This document shows, in pieces, positions 1-8,920 of a DNA stretch of 64,000 bases. Source of the DNA: Neomoorella stamsii (GTDB lineage: Bacteria > Bacillota > DSM-521 > Neomoorellales > Neomoorellaceae); assembly GCF_002995805.1 (NCBI RefSeq), contig NZ_PVXL01000045.1, positions 1 through 64,000 of the forward strand, read 5' to 3'. Every line of letters begins with the position of its first letter. Within the stretch, counting starts at the first letter, position 1. The notes under the pieces were generated by a model. It did no database searches and was not told the DNA's origin. It saw nothing but the letters and a program-made list of their open reading frames with translations. Both the position numbers and the translations under genes were made by a program.

Positions 1-124
1 AAGGACTACCCTTAATCTCTAGTATAAGGAGTTTTTTCTTGCAAGGCCAGGTTATTTCAGGAATTTTGCTGATTTTGGGGCGCAATTGCTCTTGACATGT
101 TTATAATTTTTTTATGCAACGCTA

Positions 125-631
125 GTGGACGGTGATACTATTTTACTGGATGCCGGCTCCACCACCTTACAGCTGGCCCGCTTGCTGAAGGCGAATAAAA
201 AACAGCCCCTCACAGTGGTGACCAACGCCCTCAATGTAGCCTGGGAACTGGCCTTCGTTGAAGCCATTGATTTAATCCTCACCGGCGGCCACCTGCGCCA
301 CCGCACCCTATCTTCCGTCGGTCCCATTGCCGACAATACCCTGCTGGGTTTATACGTCGATAAAGTATTCCTGGCTACCAATAGCTTAGATGTCGAGCGG
401 GGCCTGACTACGCCCAATATCTACGAGGCGCAGACCAAACAGAAGATGGTTAAAGCTGGCCGCGAGGTTATTGTCCTGGCCGACCACAGCAAGTTCGGCC
501 GCATCTCGCTGGGGTTTGTTTGCCCCATAACTGCCATTCACCGGCTCATTACCGATCCCGGTGCCCCGCAAGAGGACCTGGCACGCCTGAAGGAGCGCGG
601 CGTGGAAGTAATTGTCGCCACCAGAGATTGA
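125..631 (+). pseudogene. DeoR-family regulator lacking its DNA-binding half
   Basis: The 168 residues match only the C-terminal sensor domain of DeoR-family sugar regulators: it opens with GDTILLDAGSTTLQLA, the usual start of the sugar-phosphate binding fold, and has the GGHLR and ADHSKFG stretches. The roughly 75-residue N-terminal winged helix is missing. An in-frame TAA at 104-106 and the absence of any helix-turn-helix coding in bases 1-103 show the gene is truncated, not just mis-started. The GTG at 125 has no good ribosome binding site. It lies 20 bases before a 1-phosphofructokinase-type gene, as intact DeoR regulators do in fructose or tagatose operons. It may be a dead gene or a DNA-binding-deficient remnant. 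Bases 1-124 hold nothing else I can name. Confidence 0.7.
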
Positions 632-651
632 ACTACCAGGAGGGGACATTA

Positions 652-1635
652 TTGCCTGCACCCATTATTACTGTTACTTTGAACCCGGCCCTGGACAAGA
701 CGGTTGTCGTTGAAAACTTTGAGCCTGGCAAAACAAACCGTGCCCGGATAGTGTGTTACGAGCCCGGCGGGAAAGGAATTAATGTTGCTAAATATTTACA
801 TGAACTGAATTATCCGGTTATTGCTACTGGTTTCCTGGCCGGCCATAACGGTATTCTGATTAAAGAGGCCTTACAGGAGAGAGGCATTCTTGCGGATTTC
901 ATTGAGGTCGAAGGAGAAACTAGGATCAACCTGAAGGTCATTGATCCTGTCAAAAATACTGAAACGGAAATCAATGAAAACGGGTTTATCGTCAGGAAGG
1001 AAGATTTAACCGCTCTGGAGCAGAAGCTCGATGCATTGCTGTCCCGTTGCCGGTTGCTGGTATTATCGGGCAGTTTGCCCGGGGGCGTCCCTGGCGATTT
1101 CTATGCCACCTTAATTCGCCAGGGACAGAAATATGGTATTGCTGTCATCCTGGATGCCGAGGGGGAGGCCCTGGAGTACGGCTTGGCGGCCAGGCCCCTG
1201 CTGGTAAAACCCAACAAGTATGAAGCCGAAACCCTGCTGGACGAGCAGATCTCTACGCCTGAAGACGCCGTCCGCGCCGGCATAAAAATCCGGCAGGCCG
1301 GGGCGGCGATGGTGGTCATTTCCCTGGGCGCCCTGGGGGCGGTGGCTGTGGACGGGCACCAGGCCCTGTGGGCGCAGCCGCCCCGCCTGGCGGTTGGTAG
1401 CACCGTCGGTGCCGGTGACGCCATGGTAGCCGTCCTGGCCAGGGCGATAAGTGAAGGGACCGGCCTGGCGGAGGCCCTGCCCCTGGCGGTAGCCGCCGGC
1501 ACCAGGCTTGCTGCCCGTCGCACCGGGCCCCAGAACAGTATCGGCCTGGAAACCCTGGCCCGCCAGGTTCAAATAATGCCCATTAAAACCCGTCCCGCCA
1601 GCTTAGCTGCCCCGGAAATGAGGGTTTCCGGTTAA
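652..1635 (+). CDS. 1-phosphofructokinase / tagatose-6-phosphate kinase family protein (PfkB fold)
   Basis: A 327-residue PfkB-family kinase of the FruK/LacC branch, expected to phosphorylate a ketose phosphate with ATP. It begins PAPIITVTLNPALDKTV, the typical FruK N-terminus, and carries GGKGINVAKYL near residue 38, SGSLPGGVPGDFY in the middle, KPNKYEAETL, and the C-terminal anion-hole motif STVGAGDAMVA with the catalytic Asp. I chose TTG at 652 because AGGAGGGG lies at 638-645 and the family N-terminus starts exactly there. It heads the sugar island; the product could feed the aldolase at 12.6 kb, which cleaves ketose phosphates. Exact substrate (fructose-1-P, tagatose-6-P or another sugar) cannot be read from sequence. 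Confidence 0.88.
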   Translation: MPAPIITVTLNPALDKTVVVENFEPGKTNRARIVCYEPGGKGINVAKYLHELNYPVIATGFLAGHNGILIKEALQERGILADFIEVEGETRINLKVIDPVKNTETEINENGFIVRKEDLTALEQKLDALLSRCRLLVLSGSLPGGVPGDFYATLIRQGQKYGIAVILDAEGEALEYGLAARPLLVKPNKYEAETLLDEQISTPEDAVRAGIKIRQAGAAMVVISLGALGAVAVDGHQALWAQPPRLAVGSTVGAGDAMVAVLARAISEGTGLAEALPLAVAAGTRLAARRTGPQNSIGLETLARQVQIMPIKTRPASLAAPEMRVSG

Positions 1636-1658
1636 GCAGGGAAAAGGAGGAAGTTAAT

Positions 1659-2708
1659 TTGAATTCCTACGAGCGCGCCGTGGCTACCCTGAAAGGGGAA
1701 ATCCCCGACCGGGTGCCAACCTTTGAACTGATGATCGACCCGGCGGTCATGCAGGCTATCACCGGTAGCGATGATTATGCTGATTTCTGTGAATACGTGG
1801 GCCTGGATATAGTCGTCACCGGTACCCCTTCTAAACTATATGCCGAAAAGGTTATTGATCCTGTTAGCCGCACTATTATCAACGAATGGGGCATTGTTCG
1901 CCGCTACAGCGAGCAGGTGGTTTCCATCCCCCTGGAAGGCCCCATCAAGGAACCTGCCGATATTGAAAATTACACCCCGCCCGATCCCTATGATGAAAGG
2001 CGCTATGTCCAGCTCAAAGCCCTGCTGCATCGCTTCAAGGGCAAAAAGCTGGTTGGCATGCACCTCCACGACGCTTTTAACTACCCCGTTTACCTGCGGG
2101 GCATGGAACAGCTCTTCATGGACCTGATTATAAACCCGGAACTGGTGCAAAAACTGGTGCGGATTTCAGTGGAACATAACATCGCCATTGCTGAACGGGC
2201 CATCGACATGGGCGCCGACTTTATCATCCTGGGCGATGACTACGGCAGTAGCACCAGCACCCTGGTATCCCCGCAGCATTTCCGCGAGTTTTTCCTGCCG
2301 GGATTAAAGGAAGTAGTCCAGGCCGTCAAGGCCAAAGGCGCCTTTTGCCTGAAACACTGCTGTGGCAATATCAATGCCATTATCGATGACATGGTGGCCG
2401 CCGGCCTGGACGGCCTGCATCCCTTGGATCCAAGCGCCGGCATGGACATGCTGGCCGTGAAAAACCGCCACCCGCAGTTAACCGTCATTGGCGGTATCAG
2501 TTGCGCCGAGCCGCTGACGGAGTATAGCGTCGAGGAATTGAAGCAGGAAGTAAAGAAAGTTATCGACTGCGTGGCCCCCGGCGGTCGCTATATCCTGGCC
2601 TCCAGTAATTCTATCCACAGTAAAGTAAAACCGGAAAATTTCCTGGCCATGCAGGAAGCGGCACGAGAATACGGGATCTATAGGAAGTCCGGTAAGCAGT
2701 CAGGGTAG
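1659..2708 (+). CDS. UroD-family protein (MtaA-like), first copy
   Basis: A 349-residue TIM-barrel protein of the uroporphyrinogen decarboxylase / methylcobamide:CoM methyltransferase superfamily, starting at TTG 1659 after AGGAGG at 1647-1652. It opens NSYERAVATLKGEIPDRVP, typical of the MtaA side of the family. The zinc-site signature is only half kept: HCCGN provides the His-x-Cys, but where the third ligand is expected the sequence reads LASSNSIHS with no cysteine. No haem pathway genes and no corrinoid protein lie nearby, so haem synthesis is unlikely. A related but intact copy is at 10.0 kb in the same island. Function is unknown; a role in processing a methylated or otherwise modified sugar is a guess. 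Confidence 0.8.
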   Translation: MNSYERAVATLKGEIPDRVPTFELMIDPAVMQAITGSDDYADFCEYVGLDIVVTGTPSKLYAEKVIDPVSRTIINEWGIVRRYSEQVVSIPLEGPIKEPADIENYTPPDPYDERRYVQLKALLHRFKGKKLVGMHLHDAFNYPVYLRGMEQLFMDLIINPELVQKLVRISVEHNIAIAERAIDMGADFIILGDDYGSSTSTLVSPQHFREFFLPGLKEVVQAVKAKGAFCLKHCCGNINAIIDDMVAAGLDGLHPLDPSAGMDMLAVKNRHPQLTVIGGISCAEPLTEYSVEELKQEVKKVIDCVAPGGRYILASSNSIHSKVKPENFLAMQEAAREYGIYRKSGKQSG

Positions 2709-2892
2709 TAGCAATCGCCCAGATCCAGGAGTAGAAGAACGGATTAATCAAGGAAGGTAATCTTGACTGGAAAGGTAGCCGGGTTAAAGCTATCCCTGCA
2801 TACCAATTTCACTTACCAATATAGATTGGCAAGAAGTTTTTTTCAAAAAAAATTACAGAGTAGCAGGAATCCCGAAGGCGGCGTCGAATATA

Positions 2893-2922
2893 TGACAACG
2901 ATAGTCATCGACAACGTTATCA
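2893..2922. promoter_or_regulatory. Candidate LacI-family operator upstream of the lacI-type gene
   Basis: Two related elements sit just before the regulator gene: TGACAACGATAGTCA at 2893-2907 and CGACAACGTTATCA at 2909-2922. The second is an imperfect palindrome centred on AACGTT, the central CG dyad usual for LacI-family operators. The same core ACAACGTT recurs after the gene at 4027-4034. The site overlaps the region where the lacI promoter or leader should be, which suggests autoregulation. Confidence 0.5.
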
Positions 2923-2944
2923 AGTCAGAGGAGTAAGGTTTATT

Positions 2945-4012
2945 TTGATAAATAGGAATGATTCACCTAAAGGGCTGCCTACTATTAAAGACGTGGCTGC
3001 TGCCGCCGGGGTTTCCTTGAAAACTGTTTCCCGGGTCATCAACGGCGACGAGCACGTCCGCGAGCAGACCAGGGAAAAGGTCCTGGCGGCTATCAAGGCT
3101 GTGGGTTACCAGCCGAACGCCATTGCCAGGAGTTTACGGGTTAAGAAAACTTATACCATCGGCGTCATCATCGCCGATATAACTAACAACTTTTACAGCG
3201 CTATTGTCCGGGGTATCGAAGACATCGCCACCAGTAAAAACTACAGCCTCCTCATTGCTAACTCTGACGAGATGCTGAAGAAAGAAAAGCAATATACCCG
3301 CATCTTTGTGGAAAAGCAGGTGGAGGGGATGATTATCGTCCCGGCGGGCGGCTCCCACCAGTATCTAGAGCACCTGGCCGGGCACCTGCCCCTGGTCTTT
3401 GTGGACCGGCAACCGGAAGATTTTAAGGGTGCCTCCATTGTTAAGGTGGAAAATAGCCAGGGTGCCTATAATCTAACTTGCCATTTACTGCAACACGGCT
3501 ACCGGGAAATTGCCTATATCGGCCATATCGCCAGTTTAACAACTGGGGAAGAACGCTTCGCCGGTTTTAAAAAAGCCATGGAGGAATATGGCCAGGAGAT
3601 TAAACCTTTCCTGGTGCGGATGGGTAGTAAAACGGTAATGGATGCCTTCCGGGCCACCCAGGAGGTTTTAACGGGACAGCCGCGCCGGCCCCAGGCCATC
3701 TTTGCCACTAATAATATCATGGTGCTGGGGGCATTACGGGCCCTGACCCATCTGGGCCTGGAAGTGCCGCGGGATATAGCCCTGGTGGGTTTTGATGATT
3801 TTGAAACTGCGGATACCTGCCGGCCGCGCCTGACCGTCGTTTCCCAGCCGGCCTACGCCATGGGCCGGGAGGCAGCCATTATGTTGTTCCGCCAGATGGA
3901 AGGAGCTGCTTCTGGGCAGGAAATTACCTTGCCGACGGAATTGATAATCCGGGAATCCTGCGGCTGCCTGGGGCAATTCCAGCGGCAGCCTGGACAGGAG
4001 AAGATAAGCTAA
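2945..4012 (+). CDS. LacI-family transcriptional regulator
   Basis: A 355-residue repressor. Residues about 11-60 hold the LacI helix-turn-helix and hinge helix (TIKDVAAAAGVSLKTVSRVI, then YQPNAIARSLR). The rest is a periplasmic-binding-protein-like effector domain (TYTIGVIIADITNNFY ... ATNNIMVLGALRAL ... VGFDDFE). TTG at 2945 is used after AGAGGAGTAAGG. It sits inside the sugar island between the first UroD gene and a PfkB kinase, flanked by operator-like palindromes at 2893-2922 and 4025-4038. It is therefore the probable regulator of the island, responding to a sugar or sugar phosphate. It is likely the working regulator now that the DeoR gene at the left edge is broken. Confidence 0.92.
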   Translation: MINRNDSPKGLPTIKDVAAAAGVSLKTVSRVINGDEHVREQTREKVLAAIKAVGYQPNAIARSLRVKKTYTIGVIIADITNNFYSAIVRGIEDIATSKNYSLLIANSDEMLKKEKQYTRIFVEKQVEGMIIVPAGGSHQYLEHLAGHLPLVFVDRQPEDFKGASIVKVENSQGAYNLTCHLLQHGYREIAYIGHIASLTTGEERFAGFKKAMEEYGQEIKPFLVRMGSKTVMDAFRATQEVLTGQPRRPQAIFATNNIMVLGALRALTHLGLEVPRDIALVGFDDFETADTCRPRLTVVSQPAYAMGREAAIMLFRQMEGAASGQEITLPTELIIRESCGCLGQFQRQPGQEKIS

Positions 4013-4024
4013 ACTAGCATCAAT

Positions 4025-4038
4025 TGACAACGTTGTTT
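4025..4038. promoter_or_regulatory. Candidate LacI-family operator before the PfkB kinase
   Basis: The sequence TTGACAACGTTGTT contains a perfect 10-base palindrome ACAACGTTGT at 4027-4036 with a central CG. It shares its core with the element at 2909-2922. It lies in the 83-base gap between the LacI gene and the next kinase gene; TTGACA overlaps it and could be a -35 box, so binding would block transcription. Confidence 0.5.
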
Positions 4039-4095
4039 TTTGTCGAAGAAGCTGCTGCATCTTAATATGTAACGTTTTTAGCGAGGTGGCTATTG

Positions 4096-5040
4096 ATGCC
4101 GGAAGTAATCTGCCTGGGGATTATGGTAGCCGATTTAGTGGGCCGGCCGGTGCGCGTAATACCGGAAAAAGGGAAGTTAACCCTGGTAGATACCATGGAA
4201 CTGCATACCGGCGGCTGTGCCGTCAATACCGGGCGAGCCTTGAGCAAGCTGGGAATTAAGACGGGTGTTATTGGCAAATTAGGAGCCGACGCCCTGGGCG
4301 ACTTTATCATCAAGGAACTGGAAATTGCCGGTATTGATACCCGGGGCATCAGGCGGGCCGCCGGTGTAAATACTTCGGCGACCATGGTCATGGTCAGTGA
4401 AGACGGCGAACGCTCTTTTATCCACTATATCGGCGCCAATGCTACTTTGAGGCCGGAGGATATTGACTGGGAACTGGTAAAGGGCGCGCGCCTGCTGCAC
4501 CTGGCCGGCAGTTTAGTAATGCCGGGTTTTGATGGTGAGCCGGCGGCCGGGGTGCTGAAAAAGGCGCAGGAGATGGGCTGCCTGACCAGCATCGATACGG
4601 CCTGGGACGCCACCGGCCGCTGGCAGGAACTCATTGACCCCTGCCTGTCCTATACCGACGTCTTTTTACCCAGTCTGGACGAGGCGCGGATGCTATCCGG
4701 CTATGAGGAACCCGAAGCGATAGTGGCCAGCTTCCTGGAGAGGGGGGTGAAGATAGTCGGCATTAAGATGGGTGCCGCCGGTTCTTTTGTGGCTTCGGCC
4801 GGGGAAAGCTTTCTGATGCCGCCCTTTAAAGTAGAAGCCGTTGACGCTACCGGTGCGGGGGACGCCTTTGTGGCCGGTTTCCTGGCAGGGCTGGTGCGGG
4901 GCCTTGATTTAAAAGAAACAGCCCGGCTGGCCAATGCCGTCGGGGCCCTGGCCGTCACCGCCGTTGGCGCCTCCAGCGGCATCCGTGGCTGGGAAGAAAC
5001 CAAGGAGTTTATTGCGGCAAATTACAATAACATCAACTGA
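4096..5040 (+). CDS. PfkB-family carbohydrate kinase (ribokinase type)
   Basis: A 314-residue ribokinase-superfamily enzyme. It shows the N-terminal sugar-binding motif GGCAVNTGRALSKLG, a central NATLRPEDI, and the C-terminal signature DATGAGDAFVAGFLAGL containing the catalytic base Asp and the anion hole. ATG at 4096 is preferred to the TTG three bases upstream because GAGGTGG at 4083-4089 is then six bases away. It lies between the LacI gene and a phosphomannose-isomerase-like gene with 18 bases to the latter, so they are probably co-transcribed. It likely phosphorylates the sugar brought in by the ABC transporter encoded at 6.3-9.9 kb; the sugar is not determined. Confidence 0.88.
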   Translation: MPEVICLGIMVADLVGRPVRVIPEKGKLTLVDTMELHTGGCAVNTGRALSKLGIKTGVIGKLGADALGDFIIKELEIAGIDTRGIRRAAGVNTSATMVMVSEDGERSFIHYIGANATLRPEDIDWELVKGARLLHLAGSLVMPGFDGEPAAGVLKKAQEMGCLTSIDTAWDATGRWQELIDPCLSYTDVFLPSLDEARMLSGYEEPEAIVASFLERGVKIVGIKMGAAGSFVASAGESFLMPPFKVEAVDATGAGDAFVAGFLAGLVRGLDLKETARLANAVGALAVTAVGASSGIRGWEETKEFIAANYNNIN

Positions 5041-5058
5041 CAAAGGAGTCATAGTAGT

Positions 5059-6156
5059 ATGCTTTATCCATTAAAATTTCGCCCCCATTTACGCTTTTAT
5101 CCATACGGCGGCTACCGCATTGCCCGCATGTTTGCCAAGGAGGATATCCCCACTGACAGGACCGTAGCGGAAAGCTGGGAGATCAGCGCCTGTCCCGGGT
5201 CGGAGGGGATTATTAAGAACGGGCCCCTGGCAGGGTTAAACCTCCAGGAGGCAGTGGATAAATTCCAGGCCGACCTGGTGGGGGAAGCGGTCTGGCAGCA
5301 ATATGGGAATTACTTTCCCCTGTTAATCAAGTTTCTCGACTGTGCCAAGGACCTGCCACCCCAGGTCCACCCCGATGACGATTATGCTGCGCAAGTAAAC
5401 CTGCCCTACCGGGGCAAGACCGAGGCCTGGTACGTCCTGGCTGCCGATGAAGGAGCCAGCCTCTGGTGCGGCAGCAAGCCGGGATTGACGGTAGAGGAAT
5501 TTCGCACCCTTATCGAGAGGGGCGATACCTTTGCCCCCATGAAAAAGGTGCCCAGCAAGGTAGGAGCCACCTACTTTATCCCCGGCGGCCATCTCCACGC
5601 CATCGGTGCCGGCAACTTTATCGTGGAAGTGCAGCAGAACAGCGACGCCATCTTTGCCTGGGACTGGCTGGACTGGGATTTTGATGAAGAACGCCGTAAG
5701 AGCGATATTGAACACAGCCTGCAGGCGGCCGTCATCCAGGATGGCGATCCCGAGGATATCACCCCTATCACTTTAGAAAAAGGGAAAAACCTCCATGAAT
5801 ATCTTTGCGCCTGCCGTTACTTTACCATGGAGCGGCTGAGCCTTAAGGCACCCTGGGCTGAAGGCGGGGATCTAAGGCGATTTACCGCCCTGATCCCGGT
5901 AGCAGGCCAGGGGCAGTTGCGCTATAACGGTGGAGTGGAGAAAGTCAAAGCTGGTGAATCCATACTCTTGCCGGCCAGGATGGGTGCCTGGACCCTGGAA
6001 CCGGAGGGAGAATTAATTTTAATCCGTGCCCTGGTGCCGGTTAATTTGCGGGAGGATATCATCGAGCCCCTACGTGCGGCTGGGATAAACGATGAGAGAA
6101 TTATATCCCTTGGTGGTTATGGCATCCAGAACGACTTGCGCGTGTTACTTCGATAA
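5059..6156 (+). CDS. Class I mannose-6-phosphate isomerase-like protein
   Basis: A 365-residue cupin-type metal isomerase related to ManA, interconverting an aldose phosphate and ketose phosphate. Key features are KDLPPQVHPDD around residues 97-107 (metal-binding Gln-x-His), KTEAWYVL (metal-binding Glu), and YFIPGGHLHAIGAG (metal-binding His). Start ATG 5059 follows AAAGGAG. It follows the PfkB kinase directly. In this island it would supply the ketose phosphate needed by a class II aldolase. Mannose-6-phosphate is the family substrate, but the genomic context allows another sugar phosphate. Confidence 0.85.
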   Translation: MLYPLKFRPHLRFYPYGGYRIARMFAKEDIPTDRTVAESWEISACPGSEGIIKNGPLAGLNLQEAVDKFQADLVGEAVWQQYGNYFPLLIKFLDCAKDLPPQVHPDDDYAAQVNLPYRGKTEAWYVLAADEGASLWCGSKPGLTVEEFRTLIERGDTFAPMKKVPSKVGATYFIPGGHLHAIGAGNFIVEVQQNSDAIFAWDWLDWDFDEERRKSDIEHSLQAAVIQDGDPEDITPITLEKGKNLHEYLCACRYFTMERLSLKAPWAEGGDLRRFTALIPVAGQGQLRYNGGVEKVKAGESILLPARMGAWTLEPEGELILIRALVPVNLREDIIEPLRAAGINDERIISLGGYGIQNDLRVLLR

Positions 6157-6305
6157 GAGATGCTCCCTTCCAGGGGTATCAATATAACTTTATCGCAAAG
6201 GAGGGGGATTATCCTTTATAGCAGCGAAACTATAAATTAAGTAAACTGGTAGGCCTGAGGGTAGAGGTTATTGATTTTAAGTCAATTTTTATGGGAGGGA
6301 CAAAG

Positions 6306-7367
6306 ATGAGACATTTCAAGAGTGCAAAAATGGTCTTAGTATGGGCTATTGTGGCGGTTTTGGCTCTTTCGTTAGTGGCCTGTGGAGGCTCCAAAAATGA
6401 GGGAACCCAAACTGGAGGTTCATCATCTACCCAAACGGAACAAAAGTCATCTAAACCTGCCAAGATAACAGTTGCCGGTGTCGTATTCCAGGAAGACCAG
6501 TTCATGAAGCTATTGCAGAAAGGTTACCAGGATGCGGCCAAGGCAGCCGGAGTAGAGTGCTTAGTGAGCAATACAAACAATGACCAGGCTAAAGAGACGG
6601 AGTTAATCAATACCTATGTTGCCCAGAAGGTTAGCGGTCTTGCCATAGCTCCCTTGAGCGCTGATGCTTCGGTAGCCACACTTAAAAAAGCCGATGAACA
6701 GGGCATGAAGATTGCTGTATCCAATATAAATTTAAACAATGCTCCCTTCATCGTAGGCGGCTATACTTCTGACAACAAGGAGCTTGGCAGGCGTACAGGT
6801 CAGGAAGCAGTTAAGTTTATCCAGGAAAAACTAGGCGGAAAAGCTAAAATAGCTATTCTTCAGTTTAAATCTCTTCTTCCTGAGCAGAGCGGCGACCGCA
6901 CCAGTGGATTCCTAGAAGAAGTCAAGAAGCTACCCGGTGTAGAAATTGTGGCGGATCAAGATGCATGGCTGCAGGATAAAGCGGTACAGGTAGCAGGCGA
7001 TATTATCACCGCTCATCCCGATGTTAACATCATCTGGGCTGCCAATGAAGGCGGCACTATAGGCGCCACCATGGCAGTGCAAAATGCAGGTAAAGCAGGC
7101 AAGATATTTACTTTTGGAACGGATGCCAGCGAGCAGCTGGTGGCTATGCTAAAAGACCCCGCTAATATATTGCAAGCTGTAACGGGCCAGGACCCGTATA
7201 CTATGGGTTACAAAACCATGGAGACCCTCATCAAAGCTATTAAGGGTGAAGATGTAAGCAGTACAAAAGGTAAATGCATTACAGTTCCCGGTGTGGTTTT
7301 AAGCCGTTCCAATCCCGATGGCATAGCCAAATTTGAAGCCGATCTAAAGGCAAAAATGGGTAAATAA
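6306..7367 (+). CDS. Sugar ABC transporter substrate-binding lipoprotein (ribose type)
   Basis: A 353-residue secreted lipoprotein: a charged N-terminus, a hydrophobic helix to residue 25 and lipobox LVAC with Cys26, then a Ser/Thr/Gln-rich linker and a type I periplasmic-binding fold (TVAGVVFQEDQFMKLL ... NTYVAQKVSGLAIAPL ... AANEGGTIGATMAVQNAG ... YTMGYKTMETLIKAI). It captures a monosaccharide outside the membrane for the ATPase and permease that follow. ATG 6306 fits GGGAGGGA at 6293-6300, so the ATG at 6291 within that site is not used. Base composition falls here compared with the GC-rich genes on both sides, continuing through the next two genes. Confidence 0.92.
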   Translation: MRHFKSAKMVLVWAIVAVLALSLVACGGSKNEGTQTGGSSSTQTEQKSSKPAKITVAGVVFQEDQFMKLLQKGYQDAAKAAGVECLVSNTNNDQAKETELINTYVAQKVSGLAIAPLSADASVATLKKADEQGMKIAVSNINLNNAPFIVGGYTSDNKELGRRTGQEAVKFIQEKLGGKAKIAILQFKSLLPEQSGDRTSGFLEEVKKLPGVEIVADQDAWLQDKAVQVAGDIITAHPDVNIIWAANEGGTIGATMAVQNAGKAGKIFTFGTDASEQLVAMLKDPANILQAVTGQDPYTMGYKTMETLIKAIKGEDVSSTKGKCITVPGVVLSRSNPDGIAKFEADLKAKMGK

Positions 7368-7376
7368 AATATGAAC

Positions 7377-7407
7377 GGTGGGGATTTGCGATTTGCAAAT
7401 CCCCACC
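7377..7407 (+). other. Perfect 13-bp hairpin between binding-protein and ATPase genes
   Basis: GGTGGGGATTTGC at 7377-7389 pairs without mismatch with GCAAATCCCCACC at 7395-7407 around a five-base loop. There is no T-run after it. In ABC operons such intercistronic hairpins usually protect the upstream mRNA or let only part of transcription continue, giving more binding protein than ATPase; that role is inferred. Confidence 0.8.
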
Positions 7408-7432
7408 CAATAAAAATGCGAGGTAAAATGTC

Positions 7433-8920
7433 ATGAGCATTTTACAGACACGTAACGTCACTAAGATATATCCTGGCACTATAGCATTAGATAACGTATC
7501 TATATCTTTTGAAAGCGGTAAAGTCCACGCCTTAATCGGCAAAAATGGTTCTGGAAAATCCACCTTAGTAAAGATATTTTCTGGAGCAATAGAACCCACC
7601 AGGGGTGAAATTTTGATAGATGGCACCCCCATTAAATTTAACGATCCGGCAGAAGCTTTTTTAAAAGGTATAGCCACCGTATATCAAGAACTTAGCCTCA
7701 TACCAGGCCTTACAGTAGCCGAAAACATCTTCATGGGAAGATTACCCATGAAAGGAAGATTTGTAGACTGGAAAAAGACTTACGCCATGGCCGAAGAACT
7801 CCTTGAAGAAATGAAAGTAGATATTTCCCCCCATGAAATAGTCTATAATCTAAGCATGTGGCAGCGGCAAATGATAGAGATAGTAAAAGCAATGAGCTTT
7901 AAACCCAAAGTATTACAATTGGATGAACCTACATCGGCTTTATCTTATAATGAAACGCAATCCCTCTTTAAAATGGTAAGAGAACTTAAGAAAAAAGATG
8001 TCATTATAATATATGTTTCCCACCGCCTCCAAGAGCTTTGGGAAATAGCCGACACATGCACCGTCTTAAGAGACGGTAAACTAATAGGTACCATACCTAT
8101 GGAAAATGCTACCCATGAACAAATAATAAAAATGATGTTTGGCGACGTAAAAATAAACACCCGGCCTTCTGACCTCAAAGTATCAGATGAAACAATATTA
8201 GAAGTAAAAAACCTAACTCGTAAAAATCGTTTTGAAAACGTATCCTTCCAACTCAAAAAGGGAGAAATTTTGGGGATAGCAGGCATGCTGGGCTCCGGAA
8301 GGACGGAACTTTTAAAATCTATATTCGGTGCCGATCCCCTGGATAGCGGTGAAATAATAATAAACGGTAAACGTATAAGCGCGCCTGATCCAATAAAAAT
8401 GAAAAAGGAAGGTCTTGCCCTGACACCGGAAGATAGAAAAAACGAAGGGTTAAACCTGATAGGTTCAATCAAAGATAATTTATGTCTCGCAAGTCTTGAC
8501 TTAATAGCCAACGGTTCCTTTATTAATCCTAAAACAGAAAACAACTTCGCCAATCGGCAAGTAAAAGAGCTTGAAATAAAAGTATCGGATATAGCCCATC
8601 CAGTATCCTCCCTTTCAGGAGGGAACCAGCAAAAAGTAGTAGTGGGCAACTGGCTCAATACAGATCCCCAAATAATATTCTTCGATGAACCTTCCCGGGG
8701 CATCGATGTCAATGCCAAACAACAAATATTTAAGATAATCTGGGACCAGTCCAGAAAGGGTGTAGCCAGTGTCATAGTATCCTCGGAGCTGGAAGAACTT
8801 TTAGAGGTATGCCACAGAATACTCATTATGAGGCAAGGGCATATCATCGGAGAAGTAAAGCCGGAAAAAACGAACATCGAACAGCTATATTCGCTATGTA
8901 TGGGAGTGGAAAAGAATTGA
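7433..8920 (+). CDS. Sugar ABC transporter ATPase, two fused ABC domains (RbsA/MglA type)
   Basis: A 495-residue cytoplasmic ATPase with two ABC cassettes, as usual for the CUT2 monosaccharide importers. The first has Walker A GKNGSGKST, a degenerate signature (LSMWQRQM) and Walker B VLQLDEPTSAL. The second has a variant Walker A (GMLGSGRTE), signature LSGGNQQK and Walker B IIFFDEPSRGID. Asymmetric motifs of this kind are normal in the family. Its codons are strikingly AT-rich (many AAA, ATA, TTA), unlike flanking catabolic genes, which suggests the transporter cassette was acquired separately. It overlaps the permease start. Confidence 0.94.
   Translation: MSILQTRNVTKIYPGTIALDNVSISFESGKVHALIGKNGSGKSTLVKIFSGAIEPTRGEILIDGTPIKFNDPAEAFLKGIATVYQELSLIPGLTVAENIFMGRLPMKGRFVDWKKTYAMAEELLEEMKVDISPHEIVYNLSMWQRQMIEIVKAMSFKPKVLQLDEPTSALSYNETQSLFKMVRELKKKDVIIIYVSHRLQELWEIADTCTVLRDGKLIGTIPMENATHEQIIKMMFGDVKINTRPSDLKVSDETILEVKNLTRKNRFENVSFQLKKGEILGIAGMLGSGRTELLKSIFGADPLDSGEIIINGKRISAPDPIKMKKEGLALTPEDRKNEGLNLIGSIKDNLCLASLDLIANGSFINPKTENNFANRQVKELEIKVSDIAHPVSSLSGGNQQKVVVGNWLNTDPQIIFFDEPSRGIDVNAKQQIFKIIWDQSRKGVASVIVSSELEELLEVCHRILIMRQGHIIGEVKPEKTNIEQLYSLCMGVEKN

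Noticed and set aside
92-107. TTGACA followed by TATAAT before the DeoR fragment
   Set aside because: The boxes are only four bases apart, so they cannot form a promoter together.
7945-8877. Long minus-strand open frame opposite the sugar ABC ATPase
   Set aside because: The plus strand encodes a clear two-domain ATPase; the opposite frame is a composition artefact with no recognisable motif or ribosome binding site.
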